From: Candidatus Babeliales bacterium
Lineage (GTDB): Bacteria > Babelota > Babeliae > Babelales > JANWKD01
DNA length: 12,343 nucleotides
NCBI GenBank assembly: GCA_025451595.1
Contig: JANWKD010000049.1
Location: forward strand, 1 to 12,343
Direction: 5' to 3'
Of the stretch, positions 1-7,400 are shown piece after piece. Within the stretch, counting starts at the first letter, position 1. The number at the start of each line of letters is the position of its first letter. The notes beneath the pieces are model-generated. The model was given only the letters and a program-made list of their open reading frames with translations, searched no databases and had not been told where the DNA came from. A program made the translations under genes and the position numbers.

Positions 1-1958
1 AATGAAACGATCGACATTAACTTAATTAAAATATTTAATGCTGGTCCAGAAGTATCTTTAAATGGATCACCTACGGTGTCACCTATCACAGCAGCTTTAT
101 GTGCTTCAGAACCTTTGCCACCAAGATTACCTGCTTCAATATATTTTTTGGCGTTATCCCATGCACCGCCACCATTTGCCATCATTAAAGCGAGTAAGAC
201 ACCGACAACGGTTGCTCCAACCAACATACCGCCAACAGCCGAAGTCCCCAACGTCCATTTAATAATAACAGGAGTGATGATAGTAAGAACCCCTGGCAAA
301 ATCATTTCTCGTAATGCCGCTTGTGTACTAATTGCTACACAACGTTTGTAGTCAGGCTCTGTAGTTCCTTCCATAAGACCCGGGATTTCTCTAAATTGAC
401 GACGTACTTCCATAACCATTTTTAATGCAGCGCTACCCACTGAACGCATAGTCATTGATGACACAATAAATGGTAGCGTAGCACCAATAAACATTCCGGC
501 CATCACCAACGGATCAATAATATTAATGGCAACTAAATGAGCTTGCTCGGAATATGCAGAAAACAATGATAACGCTGTCAGAAGCGCAGAGCCAATTGCA
601 AAACCTTTACCCATTGCAGCGGTTGTATTACCAAGCGCATCTAACTTATCGGTGATAGATCGAACCTGAGGGCCAAAATGTGCCATCTCTGCTATTCCAC
701 CCGCATTATCGGCAATGGGACCATACGCATCTACTGTCATAGTGATACCAACTGTTGCTAGCATGGCTACTGCTGCAATAGCAACCCCAAATAAACCACC
801 ACCATGAAAGAATGCGATAATAACGGCTACCGAAAGGAGTATTACAGGCGCCGCAGTTGACTCCATGCCAATTGATAAACCATAAATTAAATTAGTTGCA
901 GCACCAGAGCGTGACGACTCGGCTAAATTTTTGATTGGTGTGCTACCGGTATAATATTCAGTAATTAGGCCAATTACAATACCCGATAAACAACCTAAGA
1001 AAATTGAGACAAGAAGCTGCATATCAAGTTGCATGATATGCAAATAGCCAGCGCTTGCAATAACAAACATCGTCATAGCAAGATAGGTTGCATTACGCAA
1101 CATAGCTGCTGGTTCAAGTTTTAAAAATGCATTCGATGAAAGACCTATAACTGAACTTATTAATCCAAGCACCGAAAGCATAATTGGCAACGTTTTATAG
1201 GTCAAGAAATTATAACTCGGTGTTGTGGTTGCTAAAATAATCGCAGAAACCATTGCACCAATATATGATTCATAAATATCAGCGCCCATACCTGCGGTAT
1301 CACCCACACAATCACCAACGTTATCTGCTATCACAGCAGGATTTCGAGGGTCGTCTTCAGGAATACCTGCTTCAATTTTTCCGACAAGATCTGCACCAAC
1401 ATCGGCAGATTTAGTAAAAATACCACCACCAACGCGCGCAAAAAATGCGACCAAGCTAGCACCCAGACCAAAGCTGGTAAGGATCGCAATAAAATCAGGA
1501 GCTTCAGCAAAAAAATAAAAAACTAAACCAAGCCCCAACAAACCAAAGCTTGCTACGGCAAATCCCATAACGCCACCACCAAAAAAAGCGATAGAAAATG
1601 CAGCTTGTTCACCTTTATTTTTTGCAGCCATTGTTGTTCTAACATTGGCAAGCGTCGCAGCTTTCATACCTAAAAAGCCGGTGGTCAACGAACAAAGCGC
1701 ACCACCAACAAACGTAAGCGCTGAATAAAAGCCAAGAAAAATTTCTAATAAAAGAGCGACAATAATAAGTACGATACCGATAATTTTATATTCTTCAGTC
1801 AGAAAGGTCATCGCACCTTGCGAAATTGCATGCGCAATTCGATTAGCACTTGCATCATCAACCTTAATTTTACTGATACTGCTAAATAAATAATATACGG
1901 TTAAAAAGCCAAAGGCGGCTGTTGCCAATATTATAAAAAAATAATGCAACTGTTCCAT
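1..1958 (-). CDS. hppA: K+-dependent membrane pyrophosphatase, probably Na+-pumping; 3' end outside the window
   Basis: Integral membrane pyrophosphatase that couples PPi hydrolysis to cation export across the cytoplasmic membrane. I translated it from ATG 1956-1958, preceded by AGGAG about 11 nt upstream; 652 residues are visible. The family signatures are present: DVGADLVGK (186-194), EDDPRNPAVIADNVGD (201-216) and DTVGDPFKD (627-635), which together form the Mg-PPi site. GNTTAAMG (443-450) has Ala at the position that is Lys in K+-independent enzymes and Gly at the position that is Thr there, so the enzyme should need K+. GADIYESY (225-232) puts a Glu where Na+-pumping members such as the Thermotoga enzyme have theirs, favouring Na+ or mixed Na+/H+ transport over the plant-type H+ pump. 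Only a few tens of C-terminal residues should be missing. No frameshift is seen. The family is certain; the ion pumped is inferred. Confidence 0.97.
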   Translation of the reverse strand, partial: MEQLHYFFIILATAAFGFLTVYYLFSSISKIKVDDASANRIAHAISQGAMTFLTEEYKIIGIVLIIVALLLEIFLGFYSALTFVGGALCSLTTGFLGMKAATLANVRTTMAAKNKGEQAAFSIAFFGGGVMGFAVASFGLLGLGLVFYFFAEAPDFIAILTSFGLGASLVAFFARVGGGIFTKSADVGADLVGKIEAGIPEDDPRNPAVIADNVGDCVGDTAGMGADIYESYIGAMVSAIILATTTPSYNFLTYKTLPIMLSVLGLISSVIGLSSNAFLKLEPAAMLRNATYLAMTMFVIASAGYLHIMQLDMQLLVSIFLGCLSGIVIGLITEYYTGSTPIKNLAESSRSGAATNLIYGLSIGMESTAAPVILLSVAVIIAFFHGGGLFGVAIAAVAMLATVGITMTVDAYGPIADNAGGIAEMAHFGPQVRSITDKLDALGNTTAAMGKGFAIGSALLTALSLFSAYSEQAHLVAINIIDPLVMAGMFIGATLPFIVSSMTMRSVGSAALKMVMEVRRQFREIPGLMEGTTEPDYKRCVAISTQAALREMILPGVLTIITPVIIKWTLGTSAVGGMLVGATVVGVLLALMMANGGGAWDNAKKYIEAGNLGGKGSEAHKAAVIGDTVGDPFKDTSGPALNILIKLMSIVS

Positions 1959-2089
1959 AAAAAAAATTCTCCTATTGCGGGATTCTTTGATATATTGTCT
2001 TATTGCGTAGGGTGCCAAATTTTTTTGAAAATATCAATTTTGATAAAATTATTTTAGATAATTTTTTAATTCATACATACAATTGCCAT
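1959..2089. other. Spacer between the 2090-2632 gene and hppA
   Basis: This is 131 nt of AT-rich sequence between two minus-strand genes. It holds the hppA ribosome site, a candidate hppA promoter and two weak AT-only dyads (TATCAA/TTGATA near 2033-2046 and AAATTAT/ATAATTT near 2046-2064). I see no convincing terminator for the upstream gene, so read-through into hppA is possible. Confidence 0.4.
1990..2018 (-). promoter_or_regulatory. Candidate sigma70-type promoter of hppA
   Basis: On the minus strand TTGGCA (2013-2018) is followed after 17 nt by ATATAT (1990-1995; TATATC one base on). This would place transcription start about 25 nt before the hppA ATG. It is a consensus match only, in a very AT-rich spacer. 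Confidence 0.35.
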
Positions 2090-2632
2090 CTATTTTAATC
2101 CTGCAGCTTCAAGCTTTATTGAAGTTGTTAACATTTTATTGTTTCCATATTTCGTCCGCAAATCAGTCATTAACTTTCTTTTTTTATTCATCTGTTGTTT
2201 TTGCATATTGCTATAGATAGAAAATATACAACCTCCTGCACAATGCATATAAAATTTTAATGCATTGGAACCATTGAGAGCGCTTAATGCTGAAAGCGTT
2301 GAAAGCCATCCAATTGCTTGATAAGCGCCATATTTTATTTGATGTTGACTGATTTCATGTTGCAAGTCGTTCATGTGACACTTAATCGGCCAATTTATTT
2401 TATCCCCAGAAAACTCTGGCTTGCAATACGGAGATGAATGGCAAAATTCCGACTTCGCCGAGGCTTCGACGGACAGGTCGTTTTCTCGGGTCCCCGATAC
2501 TGGGTCCCAATCGCAAGATTGGGTTAAAATCACGGCTTTTAAGCCGTGTGTGGGGTTCATTTCTTTCTTGTCCATTGCCAACATGCTCAAACTCAAACTT
2601 AATATAACTATAAATAAACCATTGCACAACAT
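2090..2632 (-). CDS. Putative exported/membrane protein with an in-frame palindromic insert
   Basis: I do not recognise the family. ATG 2630-2632 has AAGGA six nt upstream. Residues 1-19 form a hydrophobic signal sequence or anchor (LFIVILSLSLSMLA). Residues about 24-63 are encoded by a GC-rich, hairpin-forming element (about 2443-2562) that looks inserted in frame directly after the signal sequence; they are polar and low in secondary-structure signal. The remainder has two hydrophobic stretches (101-120 and 125-141), separated by a short polar turn, then a basic tail rich in Lys, Met and Gln. Cys residues occur at 40, 64, 70, 85, 131 and 135. Start, signal and downstream hydrophobic segments all support this frame over the overlapping open frames. 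It faces the divergent 2739 gene across 106 nt. The original protein was probably about 140 residues. Function unknown. Confidence 0.7.
   Translation of the reverse strand: MLCNGLFIVILSLSLSMLAMDKKEMNPTHGLKAVILTQSCDWDPVSGTRENDLSVEASAKSEFCHSSPYCKPEFSGDKINWPIKCHMNDLQHEISQHQIKYGAYQAIGWLSTLSALSALNGSNALKFYMHCAGGCIFSIYSNMQKQQMNKKRKLMTDLRTKYGNNKMLTTSIKLEAAGLK
2443..2562. repeat. Multi-hairpin palindromic element embedded in a coding region (RPE-like)
   Basis: This stretch is about 56% G+C over 2451-2555, in surroundings near one third. It folds into several stems: CCGAG 2458-2462 with CTCGG 2485-2489, enclosing CGAC 2467-2470 with GTCG 2477-2480; CCCAATC 2506-2512 with GATTGGG 2517-2523 around GCAA; and CACGGCTT 2531-2538 with AAGCCGTG 2541-2548. 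GGGTCCC occurs twice, at 2488 and 2502. It is open in at least three reading frames (two minus, one plus). Size, structure and in-frame placement resemble the protein-embedded Rickettsia palindromic elements, though the sequence need not be related. Only one copy is in the window, so its repeat nature and exact ends are inferred. Confidence 0.6.
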
Positions 2633-2670
2633 ATTAAATCCTTGCGTTTAAAAGTATGAATATTTTATAT

Positions 2671-2699
2671 TGAAAAAAGATCTCATCGATTGTTTATTT
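2671..2699 (+). promoter_or_regulatory. Candidate promoter for the 2739 gene
   Basis: TTGAAA (about 2670-2675) is followed after 17 nt by TTTATT (about 2693-2698). An alternative pair is TTGTTT (2690) with TATATA (2713). Both are partial matches in AT-rich DNA between divergent genes, so the call only says that a promoter is likely somewhere in 2641-2725. Confidence 0.25.
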
Positions 2700-2738
2700 T
2701 CAAAATGAATTTTATATAAACAAAAAAAGGAAAACAAA

Positions 2739-3308
2739 ATGAAAATAGTTATTTTATTGCTGACCGTCTTCTTTCATTCTGTTTATGCAGTCTATGATAA
2801 TCATGTGAATGGAAAAATACAAGAACGAGTTTCAAAATTAGTAAAAGTAGGGCAAGAAAATGCTACTAACGACAACAAAGTGCTCTCTTTGATGCAGCAA
2901 CTCAATAACAGTATCAAGACTCATGGCGTTGAGAATATCTGGGAAAACAAGCAATCTGCAAATATTATGAGAGATATTATCCAAAGCTCTCAACAAGATT
3001 CAGAGTACAAAGCTTTGGCTGAGAATGCTATTCAAAAGACAGTCGAAATGCAATGTAGCTGGAATAAAGCATTTTATGCTTTTTATCAAATAGTGTGTAA
3101 AAAAATGGGTTCATCTTCGAATATCCAACTTCCGGAACTGGCTGAAAATCCTAACTCAGATGAATATATGAAAGCTTTTTTTGAGCAGAATGCTACGGTT
3201 GAATCACACAATTATCCAGCACTTTGTGCAACGACGGCAGCACTCTTTAAAGTTTTACAAGATCAACGCAATGCGTTAAAAAACGTTAACGCTGATTTGC
3301 TTGATTAG
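2739..3308 (+). CDS. Secreted protein of unknown function, mostly helical
   Basis: ATG 2739 is preceded by AAAGGA seven nt upstream. The 189-residue product starts with a clear signal peptide (1-17: basic MK, hydrophobic core ILLLTVFF, cleavage after VYA). The mature part is polar and predicted mainly alpha-helical, with Cys at 106, 120 and 163 that could form one disulfide in the periplasm or outside the cell. No transmembrane segment or known motif is visible. The gene stands alone on the plus strand, divergent from the 2090-2632 gene, and its last 23 bp overlap the end of the convergent 3286-3930 gene. I do not recognise the family. That it is a real exported protein is well supported; its role is unknown. 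Confidence 0.85.
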   Translation: MKIVILLLTVFFHSVYAVYDNHVNGKIQERVSKLVKVGQENATNDNKVLSLMQQLNNSIKTHGVENIWENKQSANIMRDIIQSSQQDSEYKALAENAIQKTVEMQCSWNKAFYAFYQIVCKKMGSSSNIQLPELAENPNSDEYMKAFFEQNATVESHNYPALCATTAALFKVLQDQRNALKNVNADLLD

Positions 3309-3930
3309 TATTTCTTCTATTGTTTGCTGGCTTTTTAGGCATTGTATGTGAAAAATAGAATGCCTGCAAGGAGGCATTTGTTGCAACACTTTCATTTAGC
3401 GCTACACAAAGGCCTTTTATTTTTTCTCTTAAGCCATTATTTTCTTGATGCACGCTTTGATTTCTATCTTCTAAAAACTGAATCCTCCTTGCCTGTATAT
3501 CAATTTGGAAATTTTTTTTTCTAATCTCATTATCTTTTTCATTTCTAATTTTTTTAATTTCATTATCTTTTTCATATTTCATCCGACTGTACAACCCAGC
3601 TTCATTAAGAACCTTATTTTGCAAAATAAGGTTTAATCCATCCTTTCGATATAATTCATCTTCATTAGTCATACATTTATTTTTGTATTGATCAACTGTA
3701 TTGTTCGCCCCCGCCAATTGCTTATTTGAATCTTCCAGCGCTTTTTTAGTATTTTGCAATGTACGGTACGTAGCAAACCACCCAAAAGAAGCTACTAGCC
3801 CAAAAGCGCCACCAAAGACGCCTATGAAGGTATTTCTATTAAAATAATCGTTAACCCAATCTGCTTTAACAGATTCAGTCAAGCAATGAAATACCAGTAA
3901 AAAAAGTAATAATTTCTTAAAAAGATTCAT
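3286..3930 (-). CDS. Membrane-anchored coiled-coil exported protein of unknown function
   Basis: I chose ATG 3928-3930 because GGAGG lies five nt upstream and the product then begins with a classical signal peptide (MNLFKKLLLFLLVFHCL, cleavage near VKA at 21-23). The frame is open further upstream, to a TTG at 4071, but that start has no ribosome site and puts a poor N-terminus before the signal. The 214-residue product has a Gly/Ala/Phe-rich transmembrane helix at about 36-55, a long coiled coil at about 56-180 and a basic, Asn-rich tail (199-214). Residues 120-141 contain an 11-residue tandem repeat (EKDNEIKKIRN then EKDNEIRKKNF). Its 3' end overlaps the convergent 2739-3308 gene by 23 bp. 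A 24-bp perfect palindrome (3610-3633) lies within the gene. It could tether or brace envelope structures; that is inference only. Confidence 0.82.
   Translation of the reverse strand: MNLFKKLLLFLLVFHCLTESVKADWVNDYFNRNTFIGVFGGAFGLVASFGWFATYRTLQNTKKALEDSNKQLAGANNTVDQYKNKCMTNEDELYRKDGLNLILQNKVLNEAGLYSRMKYEKDNEIKKIRNEKDNEIRKKNFQIDIQARRIQFLEDRNQSVHQENNGLREKIKGLCVALNESVATNASLQAFYFSHTMPKKPANNRRNTNQANQR
3528..3575 (-). repeat. 33-bp tandem repeat in the coiled-coil gene
   Basis: The 15-mer CATTATCTTTTTCAT occurs at 3528-3542 and again at 3561-3575, a period of 33 bp or 11 codons. On the coding strand it encodes EKDNEI twice. The near-identity at DNA level points to a recent internal duplication, or one capable of changing repeat number. 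Confidence 0.75.
3610..3633. repeat. 24-bp perfect palindrome inside a coding region
   Basis: The arm AACCTTATTTTG (3610-3621) is followed directly by its exact reverse complement (3622-3633). It lies within the 3286-3930 gene and encodes part of the coiled coil (around LILQNKV). With the base composition here, a perfect 24-bp palindrome is not expected in 12 kb by chance. It could be a protein-binding site, a hairpin in the mRNA or a remnant of a palindromic element. Confidence 0.7.
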
Positions 3931-4030
3931 TGAAACCTCCATTAAACCCATTCTATAGAGCTTTGACGCCAGCTTTTCCCTATGATCTGTAGCTAAAAGC
4001 CTTGGTAAAAGCCACTTAAATATATTTCTA

Positions 4031-4059
4031 ATATTAAAATATTTTGCAAAACATTGCAA
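4031..4059 (-). promoter_or_regulatory. Candidate promoter for the 3286-3930 gene
   Basis: On the minus strand TTGCAA (4054-4059) is followed after 17 nt by TAATAT (4031-4036), giving a leader of about 95 nt. The spacer contains the dyad TTTTGCAAAA (4042-4051), whose core also forms the centre of the palindrome at 3610-3633. Consensus match only. Confidence 0.3.
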
Positions 4060-4140
4060 TATCAAAAACAATCATTTTATGCTCATTAATGTCAGAATAA
4101 CCTATTTCTTTATATTTGAGCGGATGCCAATATAAAAGAA

Positions 4141-4163
4141 ACCTGATCCTATAGGAATCAGGT
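4141..4163 (+). promoter_or_regulatory. Leader hairpin just upstream of the 4185 gene
   Basis: ACCTGATCC (4141-4149) pairs with GG-A-ATCAGGT (4154-4163) around a TATA loop, with one bulged A. It ends 9 nt before the GGAG core of the ribosome site (4173-4176). It could modulate translation or mRNA stability. On the minus strand the same hairpin is followed by TTTCTTTTAT and could act as a terminator, but no minus-strand gene ends here. Confidence 0.5.
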
Positions 4164-4184
4164 ATAAAAAAAGGAGTCCACAAT

Positions 4185-4397
4185 ATGGTACAACAGCATT
4201 TTCAATTAAGTGATACACAAAAAGGTATTGCTTTAATGGTTTTAGGAACATTAATGTTCTTTTACGCACTCAATATTTTTGCTCGTTGGCTAAACCCAAT
4301 TGTAGCAGTATCTGGCGTTATTCTTGTTCTTGTAGGCTTTGCCAAATTGGGTGGAGTCGAGTATCTAAGAAAACTAATAAAAAAGAATATAAAATAG
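4185..4397 (+). CDS. Small two-helix inner-membrane protein
   Basis: The 70-residue product starts at ATG 4185, with AAAGGAG and an 8-nt spacer. A polar N-terminus (1-13) is followed by a transmembrane helix at about 14-34 (GIALMVLGTLMFFYALNIFA), a short RWLNP turn, a second helix at about 38-55 and a strongly basic amphipathic tail (LRKLIKKNIK). The hairpin topology with the Lys-rich end probably leaves both termini in the cytoplasm. The gene is transcribed alone, between a leader hairpin and a terminator-like hairpin. I do not recognise a family. Small proteins of this shape often act as regulators or accessory subunits of larger membrane proteins, but nothing here identifies a partner. Ribosome site, hydropathy and terminator make it a real gene. 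Confidence 0.8.
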   Translation: MVQQHFQLSDTQKGIALMVLGTLMFFYALNIFARWLNPIVAVSGVILVLVGFAKLGGVEYLRKLIKKNIK

Positions 4398-4408
4398 ATA
4401 TATTGTAT

Positions 4409-4451
4409 AAGGTCCGTCAGGTTTGCGTGAACGGACCTTACCTACTTTTTT
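4409..4451. terminator. Hairpin terminator between convergent genes
   Basis: AAGGTCCGT (4409-4417) pairs with ACGGACCTT (4431-4439), a 9-bp perfect stem, 12 nt after the stop of the 4185 gene. A run of six T (4446-4451) follows on the plus strand after a six-nt gap. The MscK-like gene ends at 4450 on the other strand, so the hairpin may serve both, although the minus side has no T run. Confidence 0.7.
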
Positions 4452-7400
4452 AATTGGTATTATTGCTTACAATTACCCGCGTTGGCACCGCAAGCTTAAT
4501 ACCTTCTTTTGCAAAAGCAGTCACCAAAGCGAATCGAATATCACTTGCTATATCCCATTTCATCAGCGTATTCGTTTCACTAATAAAACCGCGCAACATG
4601 AACTCGTATCCATTTTCAGTAAAACGCTCTAACCGAAACACCGGTTGAGGTCGCTTTAAAATATTGGTATTGGCTTGCGTTATTTCTAACACAATACTCT
4701 TTATCCTTTGAGGATCAGTACCATAAAACACCGTAAAATAGATATCATCAAGCCCTACAAAGTTTCGAGAATAGTTCCAGTTATTAACCGGATGAGTAAT
4801 TAAGGTTGCGTTGGGCAATACAATAGTATAGCTATCCTTTTTTCTTAAAATAACTGATCGAGGCGTAATATGCCTGACGACGCCATATATATCCTTATCA
4901 ATCTCAATATAATCGCCAATTTTTATAGGTCGTTGGACTAAAATGATAAAATAGGAGATAAAATCGCTAATCGGTTCTTTGACTATATAACCTATTGAAC
5001 CTATTACCACACCAATAGCAATCAATAACCAACCAAGACCTCCCCATTGAAATGCAATAAATATAGCTGAAAAAATAATAAAATAACGGCTTATGCTCAT
5101 TACGGTATTTTGAATACCAACATCGACCGGTAAAATATCAAAAATTCGCTTAATAACCATGCGATTTGCGGCAATAGCAAGTAAAAATCCAGAAATTATA
5201 ATAGAAACTACTATTATAAACTTAAATGGCGTAAACCAAATATGTTGCTGAGTTTTTTCATTAAACCCAGTGCTGAATAGCTCAACATTTAAAAGAGTAA
5301 CAATATCTTGCCATGAAATAGCCTTGCCCCAAATCTTAGCACCAATGACTACGCCTAAAACTATTAATACAAAAAATAGCGCAATAACCATGAGCCCAAA
5401 CCATGTTCTTGCATAGGCAAACCGCTCATGTATTACTTCCTCTTCATCAGTATGGAAGAAAAAGTAAGATACTCCCTTTTTACCAAACTGTTGCGCTAAG
5501 AATAATCCTTTAACAAGTAAGAAAGTTCCCACTAATCCCCATATAATATAGGAAATTAAATTACCGTAACCACCAACGTATGGATCACTCATGATCATAA
5601 TAAAAATGATCACCGTCAAAATTAAATAATAATAACTATCAATAATATGCGTAATTAAATGCCAAAAAGCTCCTCGAGATGGCATTAAACTCAAGAGCTC
5701 TTCTTTACCTATTGAAAAAATAATTAAAATACGTACACCAATCGAATACATTGCCAATAATATAGTAGGAAGCTCCGATTTTTGATACATAGTCAGAATA
5801 AATGCTTCTCTGAAAAGAAGTAAAATAATAGTCAAGTATATAAAAATAGAGAAAACCAAAATAAATCGACGTTGAAAAGATTCACTCACCAGTGAATATT
5901 TATAAATAGCATTATATGATATCAAATGACGAATAAGACGATATGCCAAATAAGAAAAAAGAGGTATTGATATCAAAAATAAAAGTACCTGCAAGAATAG
6001 TTCATGTATGACATCAAAATATATGAGTGCAAAAATCAATGTCCATACAAATAGTACCGTATAGTATTGTTGTATAAATTTGATAATAGTCACTAACGCC
6101 CTACTCAAGACATACAACCCTTGTCGCTCTTTCTGTATTTTATCAAAAAAAGCAATCAAATTCGGTAACTCTTTGTAAATAATCAAATAAGTTAAAACGA
6201 TAATTGCTATCTTTATTATAAAGATTATCAGCCATAATGGATTTTTGATCGTATTTAAAATAGTTGAACCATATGTTTTAAATGTTTGAGAAGAAAAATA
6301 ATGCATGCCTAGGTAATAAACATCATTTCCGAAGTTCATTAAATCAGGAATAATATCCTTTACCCCTTGCCATGAAATAGCGTACTCAGAACGTTGCCAG
6401 ATGCTTTTACTTTCTAATTCTGCCACTATTCCCGAAATATCTTTTGCCATACCTTCAAGAGTAACGATTAAATGAGAATACACCTCTATTATCTTGTTAT
6501 TCGTATCAATTTGTTCAGCTATTATTTTTTCTAACTCATCAAATCGAGAAGCACAGGTGTTGTATCTGGTTGGATATTTTTTAAAAAGCGAGTCTTTTTG
6601 ATCAATTAACTGTTGTTGAATTGATTTGAGATTGGTTAACTTCTTATTTTGTAAACTTAAAACGTTCGTAGCGGTATTTCTTTTATCTCTAAAGGTTGCT
6701 TCTTCACGAGCTGCTTGAGCCGCAATCTCTTTATATCTTTTAAGTTCAGCGATTACTGCTTCATCAGTTTTAAAACGGCGCTTGGTTAGCTTATACCACG
6801 ATTGCATAATATCAAAGTTAATTTCTTCCCTGTGGAATTTGGCAGCTTCAACATCAATTTGAGCCTTGAGATATTCAATTTTATTTTCTATCAAAGAAAA
6901 TTGCGCACTTTTGTACCCAAATTCGCAAAGACCTACAAACCGCTCTATAGTCTTAGGCTCATAAGAAAATTCACCTATTTCACGAGCATCAGAAAGTGAT
7001 ATAGAATGTTGCTTTCTAATTACTTCTAATTCTTTAGAATATTTTTCTCGGTCAGTAGTCAGTTGCTTAATCGATTGGTAAAATTTTTCCCGAACCGCTA
7101 AAGACTCCTGCTTTTTCTTTTCGAGCTTTTCTTTTGCTGCTTGCAAATCAGACACATCGATACGTAATGCAGCACGCTCTTTGGAAAGATTTGCTTTTAA
7201 TATTTTCAGTTTTTCATGTTCAATAGAAATTGCCGTTTCTAAAAACGCTAGTCGATGAACCGTTTCTTCCGATTTTAACTCTGCAAGTTGTCTTTGATAG
7301 CCCAATAATTTTTCTTCTAAATCAAGCATGATTCCTTGTTGCTTATATTTAGTTTCTGATTCTTGAGGCACGGTAGTTCTCGTGCTAAATTCTTCTTGTT

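Noticed and set aside
76..351. Plus-strand open frame, about 91 codons
   Set aside because: It lies opposite the conserved hppA coding strand, has no ribosome site and its product resembles nothing; it is a shadow of hppA.
2400..2651. Two further open frames across the palindromic insert (2400-2627 minus; 2421-2651 plus)
   Set aside because: They lack ribosome sites and signal-like starts; their openness comes from the repeat, which has no stops in several frames.
3931..4071. N-terminal extension of the 3286-3930 gene to a TTG at 4071
   Set aside because: There is no ribosome site, and the ATG at 3930 has GGAGG and starts a proper signal peptide.
4423..4648. Short plus-strand open frames opposite the 3' end of the channel gene
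   Set aside because: They overlap the conserved MscS C-terminal domain on the other strand and begin within the terminator region.
5592..5613. TGATCAT/ATGATCA inverted repeat in the channel gene
   Set aside because: Short arms in a hydrophobic coding stretch; consistent with codon use and chance.
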